Notes under the pieces: model-generated
What the model saw: only the letters and a program-made list of their open reading frames with translations
Databases searched by the model: none
What the model was told of the DNA's origin: nothing
Assembly: GCA_035771165.1 (NCBI GenBank)
Contig: JAWNZC010000347.1
Span: 966,501-1,030,500 of the forward strand
Direction of reading: 5' to 3'
From: Paragorgia papillata
Taxonomy: Eukaryota; Cnidaria; Anthozoa; Scleralcyonacea; Coralliidae
Length of the DNA: 64,000 nucleotides
Made by a program: the position numbers and the translations under genes
Shown here: in pieces, positions 54,290 to 64,000 of the stretch
Layout: each line of letters begins with the position of its first letter
How positions within the stretch are numbered: position 1 is the first letter of the stretch

Positions 54290-54560
54290 GTAATACTGGC
54301 AACATTTTTCTTCAACTTGCAACGCGCTTTGTTGCGTTGCAAGTTGAAAAGCGTTGTTGCACGTATTACCACCCACCTTAAACTTTGTCACGCAACATTA
54401 ATGATTTTGTTGCAAGTTGAAAAAATTTGTTGAAAAAAGTAGACTCCAGTTCTACTTGCTCCAACATGCTGATTCAACTTGCAACAAAATCATTGTTGCG
54501 TGACATGGGTGGTAATACGTGCAACAACACTGTTCAACTTACAACGCAACAATGTTGCAG
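54290..54560. repeat. Nested hairpins of TTGCAACGCAACAA
   Basis: CAACTTGCAACGCG/GTTGCAAGTTGAAAA and GTATTACCACCCA/TGGGTGGTAATACG pair over about 270 bp. Each arm is rich in TTGCAAC. Probably a MITE right after PGAP4. Confidence 0.75.
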
Positions 54561-54602
54561 CACCGATGGCTAGCCAAATGCGACCCGAAGCCGTCTCGAA
54601 GG

Positions 54603-54889
54603 TAGCCTGATTATCAGACGGTATGGTGTTCGCTCACTCCACCTCCCCGACTGATGGACTTCACGGGGTTTCATGTTCTGTGACGTATTATCCTTTAACC
54701 AATCAGAGTGAAGGTTTTAGTTTTTGAGAACTAATTATGTATGCAAGGAAGCCCGAAAAGTGAAACAAATGCATTGCGATTGGCTGCTGCAATACAAAGG
54801 ATAATACGTCACAGAACATGAAACCCCGTGAAGTCCATCAGACGGGGAGGTGGAGTGAGCGAACACCATACCGTCTGATAATCAGGCTA
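54603..54889. mobile_element. MITE family B, copy 2 (287 bp, 9-bp duplication)
   Basis: Same ends, length and interior as 9862-10148. Flanked by a perfect TCTCGAAGG (54594-54602 and 54890-54898). Very few differences between copies suggest recent activity. Confidence 0.92.
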
Positions 54890-55427
54890 TCTCGAAGGCG
54901 ACTAGAAGCCGAAAGCTAGGGCTTTGATAAAACGAGGGCATAGAAGTCTCAGTAAAGCCCGACATCGAGTTTTACTGACTTCTCAAACAAAGTTATAGTA
55001 TAGTTTGCATATTTCAAAAGTACTAAGACTAAGTACTAAAGTTTCAAAAGGTTTTTCCGGAGATCATCTTCTGGTTTCAAAACACTAATTAAACAATATT
55101 TTTGTGCTTGGTCATTAATTATTAATGACTTTGAGGAAAGATCCAAGGTTTCTCCATTTGCACGTACATAGTTAGCCTGGTACCCTGGCCCAATTTCAAA
55201 AGAAGTAAGGGCCAAGTAACCACTATAATTCACTCATGATCAGGGCTAAATCCAGTTGTACGTCTGCGCATGCCTTAAATGCGCGAAAGTTTCAACCAAT
55301 AGGTTACTATTATACCAGGCTAGGACATAGTATGTATAGCCCGCAGACACCACTAATTTCGTTCCCAGGGTTTCCCCGGCTCGGTTTTCAAAATGGCGCT
55401 TGTTTAGAAGATGTGGAGAAACGCCGC

Positions 55428-55682
55428 TGGCAATAAGCCAGTTCGTAATCTCGACTGCGCGTCAAAATGACGCGTTCTGCATCGGAATAAAATATTTTCA
55501 ATTCATAACATCAGGCTAAGCCCGCAGGATTCATTTGCTTTTCATTTACATTTCCGACTTCTTTGTATTGAATCCTAGCTCGGCCTAGCTGATGTTATAA
55601 ATTGAAAGAAGTTTTATCCCGACGCAGAATGCGCGCATCATTTTAATGCGCAGTCGAGATTACGAACTAACTTATTGGCAGA
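55428..55682. mobile_element. Inverted-repeat element (GTTCGTAATCTCGACTGCGC arms)
   Basis: About 90-bp arms: GTTCGTAATCTCGACTGCGC...TTCAATTCATAACATCAG and their mirror at the right. Non-coding; intergenic PGAP4-IFT140. Confidence 0.8.
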
Positions 55683-55892
55683 CGTTTTGCGCTTGTGCGA
55701 CTTCGGTGCGCGCAGCTCAAAAAGCGGGAAATTAGTGAATTTATTTGTCGTGTCTTTACGTTTTATTAAAAACAGAATGTCAACATCTACAGTGAGCTTT
55801 TGGTATGCCATGTTTTTATCAGTTGTGTATTGTTTCGAATTATATGTATATATAACCTAAAAGATCGCTCGTTTTGACTGGACTTAAAGCTG

Positions 55893-56030
55893 GATTTCCA
55901 CTAAGCGTAAAATGTCGCGCGCTCGACATTTTTCTTTTGTCCTGTGCGTCTCCATGTGGAACGAAGTAGAAAACTGTTCAATATGTACAATAGAAAAGTC
56001 GAGCGCGCGACATTTTACGACGTAGTTTTG
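55893..56030. repeat. Hairpin with GTCGCGCGCTCGAC arms
   Basis: GCGTAAAATGTCGCGCGCTC and GAGCGCGCGACATTTTACG are inverted about 75 bp apart. Confidence 0.8.
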
Positions 56031-56049
56031 AGCCTTTAGCTATTTACCC

Positions 56050-56464
56050 AATCTCGTTCCCAGAGCCCACGTTCCCCACCCGGGAAACGAGAGACTCTGG
56101 GATAATCCGTTTCAAATCACAGGATTCTTGTTATTCCGGTTGAGGTACGCATGCGTAAATATCCGAGCGGAATCTGGATAGAATGTTCTTCTTGTTTGAC
56201 TTTTCCCAAACAAGTCAATGGGGTTGCTGGCGAAGCTCGAATTACAGCATCGACACACATACGGCGAAGATATCGATCGCGGCAACGTCTTCACTGGAGT
56301 CTTGTCATCCGACATCTTTGTTATTTTGGTTTTATTAATTTTACTTCCGGTCACTTCAGACCAACTCATGCTCACTATTCAGCCAATAACGTAACGATTT
56401 GAAACGGATTATCCCAGAGTCTCTCCTTTCCCGGGTGGGGAACGTGGGCTCTGGGAACGAGATT
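56050..56464. mobile_element. MITE family A, copy 3, longer interior
   Basis: Ends AATCTCGTTCCCAGAGCC and GGCTCTGGGAACGAGATT. CTATTTACCC lies on both sides (left ending at 56049, right starting about one base after the end), suggesting a 9-10-bp target duplication. The interior (TTGAGGTACGCATGCG onward) differs from copies 1 and 2. Confidence 0.82.
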
Positions 56465-57152
56465 ACTATTTACCCCTAAGCTGTCCCTAAGGCCATATCC
56501 ATCCCTAAACAACCTTTACTTGTTCCTAACTATCCCTCGTTCCTTGGTTTCGTTGATTTTCCTTTTCTTGACTGACTTTCACAGCCAGGTAATTAATTTA
56601 CCCTTTTTATTATCTGCTCTATCTTTCGTTAATCTCTTTAAAACCCGTGGTTATCTAGCTGTTGAAACTTGGATTTTCTGTTGCAGTTTGGAATTACTAA
56701 CAAGAGGAACAACCACGGCAGTATTTTCAAATCTTGTTTACATTGCCATTAGCAACTGTTTATGCTGTCATGTGTAGTCGTGTGGACTTTTCTTGAATCC
56801 TTGAAACACTGCCGTTGGAAATACTACAAATATCTGCTCTCCTAAAGCTTTAGGATCAAGTTATTCAAGTTTTGTACAGTCTGATAGAGTCAATTTAGCC
56901 GTTTGTTTGACTGTAGTTCAACTTAGTGTATCTGGAATTATCTTCTTTTAATATACGACGTTGAACGACAAGCTATTATCCATTTGTCAACCGAAAGGAA
57001 TACACTATTATCTGTGTGTTTGTCAAGAAAGCTTGTACAAGAATTACGGAAAGCAACTGTGAGAAGTTTTGTGTTTTTTCCCCTACTCCGGGACAAGGCT
57101 TTTGTTTTGATTTCAATATGAAGACATGACATAACTTTGAGACAAGAGGAAA
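56465..57152. other. IFT140 5' flank, nothing recognised
   Basis: No repeat, tRNA or coding motif seen. Likely contains the IFT140 promoter and 5' UTR, but no X-box was identified by eye. Confidence 0.4.
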
Positions 57153-60100
57153 ATGGCGGTTTATTTCGACAATAGAATACAGGCTTCTAGTGTTTCTGCT
57201 AATACAGATCTTCTTTGGCACAATAGCTCTGCTCTGTTAGCCGTAGCATCAGAGAGCTCTGCTGGAGTTGGGGGGTCTGTGAATTTTTATCTCGATGAAG
57301 TAAGTGGAGTTTTTATTGTGTTTTATATACTGTATATAAGATATGAAAGTTTAAATATGAAACCTGACCATAATTGTCAGTTGTTTGCTGTGCAAGCTAT
57401 GTTAGTTAGTAATATTCAGGAAAACTCTGAGCTCTAAGCGGGACTCGATCCCGCAACCTTCTGAATACACAGCTTGTAGTACAGCAAACAACTGACAATT
57501 ATTACTAACATCAAGCTGCAATTTCTGAAAATAACAAACCTGACCATGTTTCAATAAATAGCTCAGCAGTCATAGCACCGATGTGTCGATTCAGAGACCT
57601 TCGGTTTGATTCCCAGTTGGGACAGTCACATTTTTTCATGCTAATATTATAAACATTTCCTAATTTCTAGTTGTAATATAGTATTATTTTATCGTATGTT
57701 ATAAAGGGAGAATTGTTGGAGGAATCGTCTCTTCAGCGATCATCACTGGTCAGTTCCATGTCATGGCATCCAGTGAGGAAGATTATAGCTGTTGGCTGGG
57801 CCAGTGGAGAACTATTAACATGGAACGAACACGATCGTGAACTACATGAAGTATACAGTATTCACAAGGTGAAAATAAATGCCACCAAGTGGAGTCAGAA
57901 TGGACATCGGCTGGTCACTGGGGATGAGGTAAAATTAAGAAATGTTCATGGTTTGACGTGTTCCATTGAGTTATAGACCTTATTCAAAAATGCCCGCTGA
58001 ATTAAAATTCTTTTATATACATATAAATTAGCCCTTATAAACTCATTTTCATGTGTGAAATTCAAAATAATTTTTACTTTAAAACGAGGTCATAAGGGCT
58101 AATTTATATGCATATAACAGAATTCTAATTTGGCGGGCATTTTTGAATTAAGGTCTATACATATAATGGTGAATGCAGGAAGTTGGGTTGCCATACTCAG
58201 CTATACTAAAATTCTAATGCACTTGGAACCGTATATTTACATCTTCAACTTTTTCTAAGTTTTCAGTTATAAAAAATGCATGTTTAACTTCAAGTATGAT
58301 TTTCGTTTTTTTCCAAATGCGCTTTAGTTGAATAATAATGCTTGTCGATGCTTTTGGATTATTTTTAGATGCTTTTTAATTTGATGTTATTCCATTAATT
58401 GACGGTACTGAAAAAGATGGTGACGGTACATTTAACCACAATGCTTTGCAACCTCAAATTAGTTCAAATAACAACTAAACCTTGTTTCTCATGCTAAAAT
58501 GGATTAAGTAAGCAAGAACTTCATTTTTACCAAAGTTTACCCTTTTAAAAACCCTATCTTCTTATAATTCTGCAAGAAACAATATTAAATTAATGCGTGC
58601 AAAGGATTGTGATTAAATGTACAAGATGCCATCTTTTTCAGTACAGTCAATTGCTTTACATTGTTTTACTAAATTCTATTAATAATGACTTTGGAAAGGG
58701 AACACCTGACCCTGAAGAGGGCTGAGGGGGGGCATCTTCATCGTTTAGATGAGGGTGTCTTATCCTAAAGAGGAGCATCTGGTCTTGAAAGGGGGTGTGT
58801 CTGGTTCTGAAAGGGGGTGTGTCTGGTTCTGAAAGGGTGCATCTGGTCCAAGTACACGCGTAAAAACGCACAACTTGTTCACGGTTGTCAACAGGCGTGA
58901 ACAATGTTGTGCTGCTCGCCGTGAACAAGTTGTCAACAAGTTGTTCACTTATGGTTCGAACAACTTGTTCACGGATAAATCAACAGTCATGAACAAGTTG
59001 TTCCAACAGCACATTTTTATAGCCAACAACGTTGTTCGCACATGATACAACATGTTGTAACAGCATGATGAAATAACAACGATGAACAACTTACAATGTT
59101 ACAAGAACACGTTCTTCGGTTGTTACAACATGCGTGAACATGAGGAGCATCTGGTCTTGAAAGGGTGCGTCTTGTTCTGAAAGGGTGCATCTGGTCCAAG
59201 TACCAAATGTTACACTGCATTGCATTCTTATTGTGATGCTTAGTATTTTGTTATTTCAGGATGGAATGCTAGCAATCTGGAAGTCAGATTCCAAAGGTCG
59301 TCTATCTCAAGCTCCTCTCTATCAACACGACTGTGGCTCAGCGATAACATACTGCCTTTTTAAACCACCTATTGTTCAAGAAAATGCTATGTAGGTTTTT
59401 TGCAGATGTAAATTTCCATTCATAATGTTATGAGAACCAACAGATTTTTTCTCTTAATTATTTATTGTTGTTTAATTTTAGAGATATGGCTAGTCTAGCG
59501 AGGGCGGCCGTAAGTGGAGACGAGAAGGCGTTGGACATGTTTTCTTGGACAAAAGGGAAGAAACCGAATGTTAATCCTTCTGTTAATTCATTCTTCTTTG
59601 GCACAGCTGACGGTAGGTATTCTCACCAAATATCTGTTCCAGTCGTTCATCTTGTCCTTCTCTTCTCTTCTCTTCTCTTCTCTTCTCCTCTCTTCTCTTC
59701 TCTTCTCTTCTCTTCTCTTCTCTTCTCTTCTCTTCTCTTCTCTTCTCTTCTCTTCTCTTCTCTTCTCTTCTCTTCTCTTCTCTTCTCTTCTCTTCTCTTC
59801 TCTTCTCTTCTCTTCTCTTCTCTTCTCTTCCCTTCCCTTCCCTTCCCTTCCCTTCCCTTCCCTTCCCTTCCCTTCCCTTCCCTTCCCTTCCCTTCCCTTC
59901 CCTTCCCTTCCCTTCCCTTCCCTTCCCTTCCCTTCCCTTCCCTTCTCTTCTCTTCTCTTCTCTTCTCTTCTCTCCCTTCTCCGAAGCAACAGCGACTGGA
60001 AACCGATTCTAACATTTCTTGTTGCAGGGAGTGTTTTCTACGTCGACGACAAAGGTCATTCGACGTCATCTTTTGCTGTGGATGGTTGTGTGAAAACATT

Positions 60101-63100
60101 GCTTTACTACGAAGGCAAAGATGTTCTGGTCACGGTCACAGAAAACATGATGCTCACACAGCATGTTATTGAAACTGATGGAAGTACGAAAGAAATTATG
60201 AAGGTACAAATATTTTTTCTACCATTATCATGAAGTCGGCGTCGGAGCGATATGTTGGGGGAGGAAGGGGGGGGGGGGGGGGGGGGGATGAGGATGAGTA
60301 GGCTAGATGAGGGGCGAGAAAAACGGTTGGAACCAAGACTAGACGGGGGGAAGGCAAATATTGAGATTGCTGAAACAAATCTAAGGTGAGACATAACTAC
60401 ACGAAATGATTTAATTTAATTTGGGGTAGTAATTATTTGTACAGGTTAAAATCAGTGGTGGTACCGGGAACAGTTTTATAATCTGGGCAGGACAAGGTGT
60501 GTTAGCTACAGCTTCGGGTGAAACTGTTGTGAGGTATGTAGCAATTTACTAAACTAGTTGACTTCACTTCACTCCACTTCATTTCACTTCACTTCACTTT
60601 ACTTTACTTCATTTCACTTTATCTCACATCACTTTACTTTTATTTGCTTCCCTTCACTTTCTTTTTCTTCACTCATTTTTCTTTACTTTACTTCTTCCCG
60701 CTTCCCTTCGATTTACTTCATTTTCCTTCACTTCACTTCCTCCTGTTTTCCTTCTCTTCACTTTACTTCATTTCACTTCCTTTTGCTCTACCCCACTCTG
60801 CTTCCCTTCATACTACCTTTCACTCAGCTTCACTTTGCGCCACTCTTCTGCACTCCACTTAATTTTTCATTCCTCTTTACTCCACTACGCTTTGCTTCGC
60901 TACCCTCCGGTTCACTTATCTAGTTATCTCTACTCCAATTTACTCCACTACGCTTCACTCCACTCTTTTTCACTTCACGTTTTTCCACTCCACTTTTCTC
61001 CCCTTCATTTTTTTCGAATTCACTTTTCTTCACTCCACTTTATTTCACTCCACTTTTCTTCACTCCACTTTATTTCACTCCACTTTTCTTCACTCCACTT
61101 TTCTCTACTTTACTTTCTACCACTCCACCCCATTTCATCCCGCTTCACCCCATTTCATCCCGCTTCACCACACTTTACTGGTTCACTTATCTAGTTCTCT
61201 CTACTCCAATTTACTCCACTCCGTTTCACTCTACTTTTTTCCACTCCACTTTTCTCTACTCCACTTTTCTTGAATTCACTTTTCTTCGCTTCATTTTTTT
61301 ACTCCAGTTCTTTCTACTTTACTTTCTACTACCCCACTCCACTCCATTCTACTTGACTCCACTTATCCATATCGTATAACCAAGTACTCTTTTCCCATGT
61401 ACAGAATATTGGACCTTGATCAAGATGATAACTATGTTCTTGCATTGGATTCTGGAGGTTATGAAAATGGAGAATGCATCACTTGCATTGCTTACTCCAA
61501 AGCCAAAGGTATGTTATCTAAGAGTGTAAAAAAGCAGACTGTTGCGTAGGCAGTGTTTTAAATAGAGCAAAGTGCTGCGTAGGCAGTGTTGAAACAACAA
61601 TCGAAATATAGTAAGGTTAGATATACTGCCGAAACAGAGAACGTAGGAGTCTAACGTTTCAAGCGAAGGCCCTTCGTCAGAGAGAAACGTGCTCACGTTT
61701 CTCTCTGACGAAGGGTCTTCGCTCGAAACGTTAGGCCCCGTTCACACTATACCGGATAGCTTTTGTGCCGGCACGAAAACCATACCGGATAGGCCTTCTG
61801 TACACACACAAAACGCTTGTTCCGGCACAATTTCTGTGTCGGAGCGCCGCTGCGATTTCGAAAGAGGTACATCTTTTATTGGATACGTTTTTGTGCCGTT
61901 TCACCTCCAGTGTGAACGGAGTTCGAAATCGTTTCTGAAATAAATTAATAGAATAGAGCGTGGTGATTGGTTGTATCACGGGTTGTATCGTACGGCATAA
62001 TTATTTGTCGTTTCGTGCCGAGTCTGTTCACATTATGATAGGTTTTCGTACCGGCACGAAAACCTATCCGGTATAGTGTGAACGGGGCCTTAGACTACTA
62101 CGTTCTCTGTTTCGGCAGTATATATATAACCTTAGTTTATTCATGCATAAATTATCTTTGATGTGCCGCGGTCAATAAATAGGTTATTGACCTTGCATAT
62201 TAAATGACCTACTATATCGCTTTAAAACCACGTCTAGAATACCATTTTTTTGTTAAATAACGACAAATATCGTCTGTGTCATGAATAAACTAAGTCGGTT
62301 AGTGACCTTAACCTCGGTCACTACGCTGGTTATTACCCTCGGGCCTGCGGCCCTCTGGGTTAATAACCAGCGTAGTGACCTCGGTTTCGGTCACTAACCT
62401 ATACTTATTATATTTCGATTGTTATTGACATGAGTCGTGTATTTTTTGTTCATGATAGGAATTCTAGCTGGAGGAACAAATATGGGCAAAGTAGCTATGT
62501 GGCACGCCGTCAAGAGTAAGGCAGGTTCAAATGTGGACGGAGAAAAAAGATGGGAGTTGTTATCTCCGTCAGTCATACAAGAGCCTGTTTTACAGCTCCA
62601 GGTAGGGTACTCGGCTTTCTCCGTCTTGTCTAGTAATGGCACTGGATACAAGTTTTGTAGGATCTGGTTTTAGCATTATCGTATTTTCCCATTACGTTTG
62701 AAATTGCCGTGCTCCATCGAGTTACGGTAGCCAATCAGAAACGTCGCCATATTATATCTATGTTAGAATGCAATTTTGCTCAAGAGAACCCAAAGATTAC
62801 GAATAATTATGTAAAATATTATATTGTCTATTTTTTTGCAGTGGGGCAGCGGGAAAGGACTTCTTGGAGTTAACGTTGGTTCGTCTGTTGTTATCTTAAA
62901 CGAACAAGTGATGAACGTGCATTTCAATGAGATGGTGAGTAGTTTAAGTAGTTTAGGGTATCAGTAATAAGTATAACTCAGAATTACTTTTCTTATAATC
63001 TACGTTTTTATGGTCATTACAACTAAGTCTTTATCCCAAGTTTTGAGTGTTTGCCTGTTTTTCTGTTTGTTTGTTTGTTTGTTTGTTTGTTTGTTTGTTT

Positions 63101-63631
63101 GTTTGTTTGTTTGTTTGTTTGTTCGTTCGTTCGTTCGTTCGTTCGTTCGTTCGTTCGTTTGTTCGTTCGTTCGTTCGTTTGTCTGTTTTTCTGTTTGTTT
63201 GTTTGTTTGTTTGTTTGTTTGTTTGTTTGTTTGTTTGTTTGTTCGTTTGTTTGTTTGTCTGTTTCTTTGTCTCTTTGTCTGTTTGTCTATTTGCCTGTTT
63301 GTCTGTTTGTCTATTTGTCTGTTTGTCTGTTTTTCTGTTTGTCTGTTTTTACGTTAGTCTGTTTGTTTGTTTGTTTGTTTGTTTGTTTGTTTGTTTGTTT
63401 GTTTGTTTGTTTGTTTGTTTGTTTGTTTGTCCCTTGTCTGTTTCTAAGTTTCTATTTTCATTCAAAAACCACATGGTGTTTCATGGAACTGATTTATATT
63501 TTTATTTTTTACGTATAAAGGTGGCAGCTATACAAATCTCACCCAGTCAGTTAACTATCGAGAATTTCGCCACAGACTATTGCCAGGATCTGAAAACAGA
63601 TATTCATATCAAAGGCGTTTATATGTTAAAG
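57153..63631 (+). CDS. IFT140: IFT140, intraflagellar transport complex A subunit, N-terminal part (10 coding exons)
   Basis: Subunit of IFT-A, which drives retrograde ciliary transport and helps load membrane proteins into cilia. Exons: 57153-57299, 57707-57928, 59260-59390, 59482-59612, 60028-60203, 60445-60533, 61405-61508, 62459-62601, 62842-62934, 63521-63631. All joins keep frame, giving the first 449 residues of a protein that is about 1,460 aa in human; the rest lies beyond the right edge. Only the N-terminal WD40 propeller region is present: WHNSSALLAVA, MSWHPVRKIIAVGWASGELL, ARAAVSGDEKALDMFSWTKG (nearly identical to human), VTVTENMMLTQHV, GGTNMGKVAMWHAV, WGSGKGLLGVN, VAAIQISPSQL. 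The start MAVYFDNRI fits the family. Several introns are filled with microsatellites and MITEs. Confidence 0.95.
57370..57502 (-). repeat. tRNA-like head inside an inverted repeat
   Basis: TAATTGTCAGTTGTTTGCTG and ACAGCAAACAACTGACAATT flank a - strand tRNA-like part: AAGGTTGCGGGATCGAGTCC with a perfect T arm (GCGGG/CCCGC). The 5' half is not a clean cloverleaf. IFT140 intron 1. Confidence 0.6.
57550..57625 (+). repeat. tRNA-like sequence, degenerate
   Basis: A box TAGCTCAGCAGTCATAGCA and B box CGGTTTGATTCCC at normal spacing, but the anticodon arm does not fold. Likely a SINE head. IFT140 intron 1. Confidence 0.5.
57976..58154. mobile_element. TA-flanked MITE (GACCTTATTCAAAAATGCCC ends)
   Basis: Inverted ends GACCTTATTCAAAAATGCCC and GGGCATTTTTGAATTAAGGTC with TA outside. 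The interior arms hold AATTAGCCCTTAT/ATAAGGGCTAATT. IFT140 intron 2. Confidence 0.82.
58853..59140. repeat. Repeat family K relative (AACTTGTTCACG)
   Basis: Starts TACACGCGTAAAAACGCAC like 30736, then reiterates GTGAACAAGTTGTCAACAAG. Flanked on both sides by CATCTGGTC(T/C)TGAAAGGGTG-type repeats (58770-58850 and 59143-59205). IFT140 intron 2. Confidence 0.65.
59653..59975. repeat. (TCTTC)n-(CCTTC)n-(TCTTC)n array
   Basis: Symmetric block: TTCTC pentamers, then TTCCC pentamers, then TTCTC again. It fills IFT140 intron 4 up to about 50 bp before exon 5. A pure polypyrimidine strand. Confidence 0.95.
60555..61370. repeat. Degenerate CACTTC/CACTCC pyrimidine-rich array
   Basis: TTTACTTCACTTCACTCC words for about 800 bp. 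An internal duplication TTCACTTATCTAGTT is at 60910 and 61181. It fills IFT140 intron 6. Confidence 0.9.
61550..62135. mobile_element. Hairpin repeat family G, copy 3, split by a MITE
   Basis: Left part GTGCTGCGTAGGCAGTGTTG to CTCGAAACGTTA and right part TTAGACTACTACGTTCTCTG to TTTCGGCAGTAT. Excising 61736-62089 plus one TTA restores the family G order seen at 63738. Confidence 0.85.
61736..62089. mobile_element. MITE with GGCCCCGTTCACACTATACC ends (TTA duplication)
   Basis: 354 bp. Inverted ends GGCCCCGTTCACACTATACC and GGTATAGTGTGAACGGGGCC, flanked by TTA (61733-61735 and 62090-62092). GTGCCGGCACGAAAAC palindromes lie at both sides. PIF/Harbinger-like by the 3-bp TTA. IFT140 intron 7. Confidence 0.9.
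62316..62372. repeat. Hairpin (GTCACTACGCTGGTTATTA)
   Basis: GTCACTACGCTGGTTATTAC is mirrored by TTAATAACCAGCGTAGTGAC around GGGCCTGCGGCCC. Wider GTTAGTGACC arms flank it (62298-62400). IFT140 intron 7. Confidence 0.8.
63060..63435. repeat. (TTTG)n / (TTCG)n / TGTCTG array
   Basis: (GTTT)n, (GTTC)n, (GTTT)n, GTCTGTTTGTC variants, then (GTTT)n, very like the ACSL intron 9 and MAD1L1 intron 10 arrays. It fills IFT140 intron 9. Confidence 0.95.
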
Positions 63632-63737
63632 GTGACTTTTAGCTCTACTGATTTGTACTCCCTGCTAATCTACTACCATCTACTTACCTCCCTACCCACC
63701 TAAGTACCTTACCCACTTACCTACCCTGCACGTAAAA

Positions 63738-63952
63738 TAAAAGTAGCGTGCTGACTGCTGCGTAGGCAGTGTTGAAACAGCAATCGAAATATAGTGAGGT
63801 TAGATATACTGCCGAAACAGAGAACGTAGGAGTCTAACGTTTCGAGCGAAGGCCCTTACGTTTCTCTCTGACGAAGGGCCTTCGCTCGAAACGTTAGACT
63901 CCTACGTTCTCTGTTTCGGCAGTATATCTAACCTCACTATATTTCGATTACC
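63738..63952. mobile_element. Hairpin repeat family G, copy 4 (complete)
   Basis: AATCGAAATATAGTGAGGTT, AGATATACTGCCGAAACAG, AACGTAGGAGTCTAACG and the mirror set ending AACCTCACTATATTTCGATT. The most complete copy: about 100-bp arms with an ACGTTTCTCTCTGACG loop. Confidence 0.9.
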
Positions 63953-63956
63953 TTGC

Positions 63957-64000
63957 ACGTACCTACCTACCTACCTACCTACCTACCCACCTACCTACCT
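63957..64000. repeat. (ACCT)n microsatellite, cut by window edge
   Basis: TACC units to the last base. Confidence 0.9.

Noticed and set aside
59465..60233. Single long frame joining IFT140 exons 4 and 5 through the TCTTC array
   Set aside because: Clear GT and AG borders at 59613 and 60027 remove the array, and the spliced product matches IFT140.

Overview
The window is eukaryotic and almost certainly from an animal. It holds six intron-rich, recognisable metazoan genes, all on the + strand, in AT-rich DNA crowded with small inverted-repeat transposons and very long simple-sequence arrays. The gene set (Rho GDI, LYRM7, ACSL, MAD1L1, PGAP4, IFT140), together with the many non-autonomous DNA transposons, tRNA-derived repeats and a 5S-like repeat, fits a marine invertebrate. 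A cnidarian is my best guess, but this is inference: no taxon-diagnostic gene is present.

Layout. 1-2149: AT-rich flank ending in a ~1.1 kb foldback element. 2150-5603: Rho GDP-dissociation inhibitor (5 coding exons, 201 aa). 6467-8124: LYRM7 (2 coding exons, 100 aa). 8125-10884: a ~0.9 kb ATCACC-type minisatellite and nested MITEs. 10885-31829: long-chain acyl-CoA synthetase of the ACSL1/5/6 group (23 coding exons, 680 aa). 31830-33659: a LINE reverse-transcriptase tail fragment and a (CACT)n array. 33660-48301: MAD1L1 (18 coding exons, 749 aa). 48302-52752: tandem copies of the last MAD1L1 exon, a second minisatellite and nested MITEs. 52753-53934: PGAP4, coding region in one exon (393 aa). 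53935-57152: MITEs and hairpins. 57153-63631: first ten coding exons of IFT140, which runs off the right edge.

The exon models were assembled by hand from splice signals, frame continuity and similarity to known families. All joins keep frame, and the predicted lengths match the known families. The genes are unrelated housekeeping functions (Rho cycling, complex III assembly, lipid activation, spindle checkpoint, GPI-anchor glycan modification, cilium transport), so they are neighbours and not a pathway.

The most interesting signals are in how repeats touch genes. A 234-bp MITE with TAA target duplications supplies the last codons and the splice donor of ACSL coding exon 1. The terminal MAD1L1 exon has been amplified into about five tandem units. 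A MAD1L1 internal exon end and its donor are duplicated in tandem. Transposons are nested three deep with readable target duplications. There is a perfect 217-bp palindrome, a tandem array of tRNA-like SINE units and a 5S-rRNA-like SINE. I found no operon, CRISPR array, virus or obviously new multi-gene system.
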